From: Thermodesulfovibrionales bacterium
Lineage (GTDB): Bacteria; Nitrospirota; Thermodesulfovibrionia; Thermodesulfovibrionales; SM23-35
Direction: 5' to 3'
Assembly (NCBI GenBank): GCA_022013235.1
Contig: JAKLQR010000106.1
Location: forward strand, 1-9,645
Length of the DNA stretch: 9,645 nucleotides
Positions 5,368-9,645 of the stretch are shown one piece after another. Position 1 is the stretch's first letter. The number at the start of each line of letters is the position of its first letter. The position numbers and the translations under genes were made by a program. The notes below the pieces were generated by a model. That model was not told the DNA's origin. It did no database searches and saw only the letters and a list, made by a program, of their open reading frames with translations.

Positions 5368-6618
5368 ATGCAGACAGGCAACTCCACAAATTCTGTACCT
5401 ATCCACTATGCATGGTTGATTCTTGCTGTCGGAACTCTTGTTGTCTTTGGCGCTCTGGGGTTGGCACGGTTCGGGTACACAATGGTGTTGCCCTCTATGC
5501 AGTCAGGGCTCGGCCTCAATAACACCCAGGCCGGCGGCCTCGCAACAACCAATCTCATCGGATATCTGGCATTGTCTGTTCTCGGGGGCGCCTTCGCGTC
5601 ACGGTATGGTCCAAGGGTAGTTATCACTGCAGGACTTACCGTTGCGGCTGCAGGCATGCTCATGACCGGCTTCGCAAATAGCTTTGTCTCTGCTGCAGCA
5701 TGGAGGATGCTCACGGGTATCGGCAGCGGCGCCAGCAATGTTCCGGCCATGGGACTGCTTGCTGCATGGTTTGTTCAGCATCGCCGCGGTCTGGCTTCAG
5801 GTATTGGAGTGACAGGCTCTTCTTTTGCTTTGATTGTGCTCGGTATTTTTGTGCCTCATGTGCTGGAAGTTTATGGCGCGTCCGGTTGGCGCATTTGCTG
5901 GTTTCTTTTTGCGGGGATAACCTTCGGGCTGGCTGTACTTGCGTTCACCATCCTGCGCAATAAGCCTGCGGACCTTGGGCTCCTTCCCATAGGAGCTGAA
6001 AAAGATAGCGGAACGATTACCGCGAAGGGAAGCGAACTGAACTGGGGAAGGGTCTATCGGTCCGGAGCTGTATGGCATCTGGGTATGATCTATGTTGCTT
6101 TCGGATTTTCCTATATCATTTATATGACCTTCTTTACCAAGTACCTGATAGCCGAAGGCGGATATACACAGGAGTCAGCCGGCAGGCTGTTCATGCTCAT
6201 GGGGTGGTTAAGTCTATCATGCGGACTTATCTGGGGATCGTTCTCGGACAAGTTTGGACGAAAAGCAGCCCTCGTGATTGTCTATATCATACAGGCGGCT
6301 GCTTTCTGCTTGTTTGCGGTCTGGCCTTCGACTCCCGGTTTTGTCCTTTCTGCTGTCCTCTTCGGCCTCTCGGCATGGAGTATTCCTGCGATTATGGCTG
6401 CAACATGCGGAGATCTGCTTGGTCCGAGGCTTGCGCCTGCCGGACTCGGTTTTATCACTCTCTTCTTTGGCATTGGCCAGGCTGCCGGTCCCAGTGTCGC
6501 CGGTGTAATCGCAGACGCCGGCCATTCCTTATCCCCTGCGCTGTTGCTTGCCGCAGGGGTTGCCCTGTTAGGCGCAGTCGGCTCACTATTCCTCAAGAGT
6601 GCTTCCCCTGAACATTAA
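5368..6618 (+). CDS. Major facilitator superfamily transporter, 12 membrane segments
   Basis: This is a 416-residue, strongly hydrophobic inner-membrane carrier with the length and two six-helix halves of the major facilitator superfamily. The first helix begins at about residue 12 after a short polar N-terminus. The loop between helices 2 and 3 reads FASRYGPR, a degenerate signature A. The matching loop in the second half, GSFSDKFGRK at about 290-299, is a good signature A. The GLARFGYTMVLPSMQ segment after helix 1 recalls the YbfB-like branch, so proton-linked transport of a small organic anion or sugar is likely, but I cannot name the substrate. No Shine-Dalgarno sequence precedes ATG 5368, so the start is less certain than elsewhere. 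The gene looks more GC-rich than its neighbours (35 of 60 bases in 6421-6480), which may reflect separate acquisition or simply membrane-protein codon use. Confidence 0.88.
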   Translation: MQTGNSTNSVPIHYAWLILAVGTLVVFGALGLARFGYTMVLPSMQSGLGLNNTQAGGLATTNLIGYLALSVLGGAFASRYGPRVVITAGLTVAAAGMLMTGFANSFVSAAAWRMLTGIGSGASNVPAMGLLAAWFVQHRRGLASGIGVTGSSFALIVLGIFVPHVLEVYGASGWRICWFLFAGITFGLAVLAFTILRNKPADLGLLPIGAEKDSGTITAKGSELNWGRVYRSGAVWHLGMIYVAFGFSYIIYMTFFTKYLIAEGGYTQESAGRLFMLMGWLSLSCGLIWGSFSDKFGRKAALVIVYIIQAAAFCLFAVWPSTPGFVLSAVLFGLSAWSIPAIMAATCGDLLGPRLAPAGLGFITLFFGIGQAAGPSVAGVIADAGHSLSPALLLAAGVALLGAVGSLFLKSASPEH

Positions 6619-6643
6619 CGGTCTTCACGATTAAAGGTATAAT
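6615..6643 (+). promoter_or_regulatory. Putative glgP promoter
   Basis: A perfect TATAAT -10 box lies at 6638-6643. TTAACG at 6615-6620, overlapping the stop codon of the MFS gene, serves as a 4/6-match -35 box at exactly 17 nt spacing. The start point would be near 6650, leaving a leader of about 37 nt before glgP. Confidence 0.6.
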
Positions 6644-6686
6644 AGAATACAATTTACGAAAGTGGTATTACCGGGGAGATTTTCAG

Positions 6687-9119
6687 GTGAGCGACTTAAT
6701 CAAAACATTTCAGGAATCATTCCTCTATCACCTCATCTACACATTTGGAAAAGACAAATACTCTGCAACGCAGCGGGACAAATACAACTCGTTTGTACTT
6801 GCAGTTCGTGAAAAACTCATAGATCAATGGATAAAGACCCAGCAGGAATATTACTACCGTGATGTAAAAAGGGTCTACTATCTCTCTCTTGAGTTTCTTC
6901 TCGGAAGACTCCTCCGCAACATAAGCATCAATCTCGATCTCCCTGACAATTACCGGGAGGCACTCGATGAACTTGGTATAACCTACGAAGAGATTGCAGA
7001 GTTTGAGTGGGACGCGGGGCTGGGCAATGGCGGCCTGGGAAGACTTGCTGCGTGCTTCCTCGATTCAATGGCAACGCTCGGGTATCCCGGGTACGGATAC
7101 GGGATACGGTATGAATATGGAATATTTACACAAAAAATTATAGATGGCTACCAGGTGGAATTCCCTGAAAACTGGCTGAGATATGGAAACCCCTGGGAAT
7201 TGCCCAGGCCGGAACTCATTTTCCCTGTGAATTTTTATGGGAGAGTGAATACCATTACCAATAAGAATGGCCGATACCGCATGGAGTGGACAGATACCGA
7301 CCAGGTAATGGCTATGGCCTATGACTATCCGATCCCTGGGTATCAGTGCAATACGGTAAATACCCTTAGGCTCTGGTCGGCAAAATCAACAAGGGAGTTC
7401 AACCTGGATTATTTCAACAGCGGCGACTACTTTGGCGCCATTCAGGACAAGACATACAGCGAAACCATCTCCAAAGTCCTGTACCCGGATGATCATACGA
7501 TGGCAGGGAAGGAGCTGAGACTCAAACAGCAATATTTCTTTGTCAGTGCAACTTTGAGAGATATTATCAGGAGATACAAAAAATTTTATCCTGCCTATTC
7601 GGACTTTGCGGATAAAGTTGCTGTTCAAATTAACGATACCCACCCTGCAATCGCAATAGCAGAACTCATGAGGATACTTGTGGATGAAGAACAATTGAGC
7701 TGGGACGAGGCCTGGAGCATAACCGTGCGGTCTTTTTCATACACCAACCATACCGTTCTCCCCGAGGCGATCGAGATATGGTCGGAAGGACTCATGGGTC
7801 ATCTTTTGCCCCGTCACCTCCAGATCATTCAGGAGATCGACAGGCGGTATCTCATACAGGTCAGCGAGAAATTTCCCGGTAATCCGGATAAAAAACAGAG
7901 GATGACGATCATATCGGGGGACGGCGACAGACAAGTGCATATGGCTTACCTGGCCCTGATCGGAAGTCATACTATAAACGGGGTATCAGACCTCCATACA
8001 GATATCCTCAGACGAAACATCTTCCATAAATTCTCCGAGGTGTATACTGACCGTATCATAAATATTACCAATGGCGTTACCCCAAGACGCTGGCTTCTGG
8101 AAGCAAACCCGCTGTTATCCGGGCTCGTCACCGAAGCCATCGGAGATGCATGGGTAAAAAATCTTGAAGAACTGAAAAAACTTGAACCATTTGGAGACGA
8201 TACAGAATTCCGGAGACGGTTCCGTGAAGTGAAGATGGCAAATAAAGTTTCCCTTTCCCGTATCCTCATGACAGAACACGGTTTGACTTTTCCACCGGAC
8301 TTTTTCCTGGACTGCCATATAAAAAGGTTCCATGAGTATAAAAGACAGTTATTAACCCTCTTTCACGCGATAACACTGTATAACAGGATCATTGAGGGCA
8401 AGCCATACGATGATTTTGTTCCAAGAACTATTCTGTTTTCAGGCAAGGCTGCACCGGGATACACCTTCTGTAAACTGATTATTAAACTTATCCACTGCGT
8501 GAGCGATACCATACAGGCAAATCCTCTTACGAAGAAAAAATTGCAGATACTCTTTGCGCCGAATTACGGGGTGACTCTCGCACAGCAGATTATCCCTGCA
8601 GCCGACCTCTCGGGGCAAATCTCTACCGCCGGATATGAGGCTTCCGGTACCGGCAACATGAAATTTATTTTGAACGGAGCCGTAACCATCGGCACCCTCG
8701 ACGGATCCAACATCGAGATTATGAGCCAGGTGGGAGCCGATAATTTTTTCCTTTTCGGCATGGATGCCGCAGAAATAACGGAACTGCGCCGGACATATAC
8801 GCCCCGTTTGTTTTACGAACAGAATAGTGAACTGAGAAAAATCATAGATCAGATTGCAGAAGGACATTTCTGCCCTCATGAGCCGGGGCTTTTCGGACCC
8901 ATTGCGCAAGCGCTCCTTCTTGAAGACCGGTATTTTGTCCTCGCTGACTACGCTGACTATATCAATTGTCAGGAACGTGTTTCCGCCGCATACCGGGACG
9001 AGGAACTCTGGACCAGAATGGCAATATGCAACGTCGCCCGGTCAGGGAGGTTTTCGAGCGACAGAACTGTGAAAGAATATGCAGAAAAGATTTGGAAGAT
9101 AAAGGCAGTGCCGGTATAA
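6687..9119 (+). CDS. glgP: Glycogen/alpha-glucan phosphorylase (GT35)
   Basis: This enzyme cleaves alpha-1,4-glucans with phosphate to release glucose 1-phosphate, using pyridoxal phosphate. The protein has 810 residues, close to E. coli GlgP. It starts at GTG 6687, with GGGGAG 8 nt upstream. Visible family motifs are GLGNGGLGRLAA from about residue 111, the NDTHP segment near 317, TNGVTPRRW near 462, KRFHEYKRQ at 546-554, and the cofactor site EASGTGNMK, in which Lys659 should carry pyridoxal phosphate, followed by GTLDGSN. It lacks the long N-terminal phosphorylation region of animal enzymes, so control by phosphorylation is not expected. The sequence alone does not separate glycogen from maltodextrin phosphorylase. 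No other glycogen gene is in the window; with its own promoter it looks like a stand-alone gene between aromatic-related genes. Confidence 0.95.
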   Translation: MSDLIKTFQESFLYHLIYTFGKDKYSATQRDKYNSFVLAVREKLIDQWIKTQQEYYYRDVKRVYYLSLEFLLGRLLRNISINLDLPDNYREALDELGITYEEIAEFEWDAGLGNGGLGRLAACFLDSMATLGYPGYGYGIRYEYGIFTQKIIDGYQVEFPENWLRYGNPWELPRPELIFPVNFYGRVNTITNKNGRYRMEWTDTDQVMAMAYDYPIPGYQCNTVNTLRLWSAKSTREFNLDYFNSGDYFGAIQDKTYSETISKVLYPDDHTMAGKELRLKQQYFFVSATLRDIIRRYKKFYPAYSDFADKVAVQINDTHPAIAIAELMRILVDEEQLSWDEAWSITVRSFSYTNHTVLPEAIEIWSEGLMGHLLPRHLQIIQEIDRRYLIQVSEKFPGNPDKKQRMTIISGDGDRQVHMAYLALIGSHTINGVSDLHTDILRRNIFHKFSEVYTDRIINITNGVTPRRWLLEANPLLSGLVTEAIGDAWVKNLEELKKLEPFGDDTEFRRRFREVKMANKVSLSRILMTEHGLTFPPDFFLDCHIKRFHEYKRQLLTLFHAITLYNRIIEGKPYDDFVPRTILFSGKAAPGYTFCKLIIKLIHCVSDTIQANPLTKKKLQILFAPNYGVTLAQQIIPAADLSGQISTAGYEASGTGNMKFILNGAVTIGTLDGSNIEIMSQVGADNFFLFGMDAAEITELRRTYTPRLFYEQNSELRKIIDQIAEGHFCPHEPGLFGPIAQALLLEDRYFVLADYADYINCQERVSAAYRDEELWTRMAICNVARSGRFSSDRTVKEYAEKIWKIKAVPV

Positions 9120-9120
9120 T
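9092..9120 (+). promoter_or_regulatory. Putative promoter of the aminotransferase gene
   Basis: TATAAT at 9115-9120 overlaps the glgP stop codon, and TTGGAA at 9092-9097 lies 17 nt upstream as a 4/6-match -35 box. Transcription would start near 9127, about 70 nt before the ATG at 9197. The pattern is like that of the glgP promoter, also placed over the end of the preceding gene. Confidence 0.5.
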
Positions 9121-9196
9121 ATGCGTCAAAATATAGAAAAAGAGAAGGCCTTCAAGTCAAGAGCATTGATGAATATTTCAGAGGAGGAACAATCTC

Positions 9197-9645
9197 ATGC
9201 TTTCTGAAAGATCACGTAAAATAAAGCCATCTCCAACACTCGCCATGGACGCGAGGGCAAAGGCGATGAAGGCCCAGGGGATTGATATTGTCAATTTCGG
9301 TGTAGGTGAACCAGACTTCGATACTCCGGAAAATATTAAAGAAGCTGCAATAAAGGCTATCAGGGACGGGTTCACAAAGTATACGCCGGTCGGTGGTATT
9401 GACCAGTTAAAGGATGCGATTATTGATAAATTCAGGAAAGACAACCACCTGAGCTATACAAGAGAGGAAATAGTGGTCTCCTGTGGCGCCAAGCACAGCT
9501 TGTATAATATTGCACAGGCACTGCTCAGTCCGGGAGACGAGGTCTTAATTCCTTCCCCTTACTGGGTTTCATATCCTGACCAGGTTTTGCTGAATGAAGG
9601 GATACCTGTTTTTGTCAAAACATATGAACATGAATCTTTTATGGC
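9197..9645 (+). CDS. aspC: Class I aminotransferase, aspartate/prephenate type (5' part)
   Basis: The frame is open from ATG 9197 to the window edge, giving 149 residues, roughly the first third of a family of about 395. The start is supported by GAGGAGG at 9181-9187, 9 nt upstream. The protein shows the N-terminal KPSPT segment, the substrate-binding loop FGVGEPDFDTPE, the TKYTPVGG segment, the GAKHSLYN cofactor-phosphate helix, and PSPYWVSYPDQV, which carries the ring-stacking aromatic residue. This is the pattern of type I-beta aspartate aminotransferases such as the Thermus enzyme. They are pyridoxal-phosphate enzymes that transfer the amino group of aspartate or glutamate, and some also act on prephenate to make arogenate. 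Closeness to aroF fits such a role, but the catalytic lysine and the rest of the active site lie outside the window. Confidence 0.92.
   Translation, partial: MLSERSRKIKPSPTLAMDARAKAMKAQGIDIVNFGVGEPDFDTPENIKEAAIKAIRDGFTKYTPVGGIDQLKDAIIDKFRKDNHLSYTREEIVVSCGAKHSLYNIAQALLSPGDEVLIPSPYWVSYPDQVLLNEGIPVFVKTYEHESFM

Noticed and set aside
5406..6596. Long antisense and frame-shifted ORFs within the MFS gene
   Set aside because: They are shadows of a GC-rich membrane-protein gene, with low-complexity or basic compositions and no ribosome binding sites or family motifs. Similar antisense ORFs elsewhere in the window were dismissed for the same reason.
9121..9207. A 28-codon ORF between glgP and the aminotransferase gene
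   Set aside because: It has no Shine-Dalgarno sequence, overlaps the aminotransferase start out of frame and has no recognisable features. It probably arises by chance in the leader of that gene.
1..9645. CRISPR arrays, insertion sequences, tRNA or rRNA genes
   Set aside because: No direct-repeat/spacer pattern, transposase motif, terminal inverted repeats or tRNA-like cloverleaf was found on reading through the window.

Overview
The window is a compact stretch of bacterial chromosome with every recognisable gene on the + strand. Both edges cut through genes: livG at the left, an aspartate-type aminotransferase at the right. Gene content is a branched-chain-type amino-acid ABC transporter, PaaK, a large outer-membrane barrel, a type I-beta DAHP synthase and a short-form glycogen phosphorylase. 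With moderate GC and strong purine-rich ribosome binding sites, this points to a Gram-negative anaerobe of the Nitrospirota or delta-proteobacterial kind. That placement is an inference; no marker gene is present.

Layout. Positions 1-2394 form an import and activation operon: livG (3' end), livF (overlapping it by 14 nt) and paaK. From 2482 to 3891 lies an outer-membrane beta-barrel protein of alginate-export type, closed by a hairpin terminator. Positions 3892-4267 have no conventional gene but hold the most interesting element. From 4268: aroF (DAHP synthase), an MFS transporter (5368), glgP (6687) and the start of an AspC-like aminotransferase (9197). The last three each have a plausible promoter overlapping the end of the preceding gene, so they may be transcribed separately.

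Main find. Upstream of aroF is what looks like a complete aromatic-amino-acid transcription attenuator. A consensus -35 box is followed by a 23-codon ORF (4031-4102) with six Phe, one Tyr and one Trp codon. The last codons of that ORF (4091-4100) can pair with 4162-4171, which destroys an intrinsic terminator at 4157-4191. A second intrinsic terminator (4211-4236) follows, and its 5' arm can pair with the 3' arm of the first. One stalled ribosome could therefore disarm both terminators in sequence. The proposed start point falls on or next to the leader AUG, with no Shine-Dalgarno sequence, so the leader peptide may be read from a leaderless transcript.

How the genes fit together. AroF commits carbon to the shikimate pathway, and its N-terminal domain is of the kind that gives feedback inhibition by Phe/Tyr in the Thermotoga enzyme. 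The attenuator would add control of synthesis by charged tRNA-Phe. The AspC-like enzyme could supply a transamination step in Phe/Tyr synthesis. LivGF and PaaK on the left suggest uptake of amino acids and activation of aryl-acetates. GlgP (glycogen breakdown) and the MFS carrier have no evident link to the aromatic theme.
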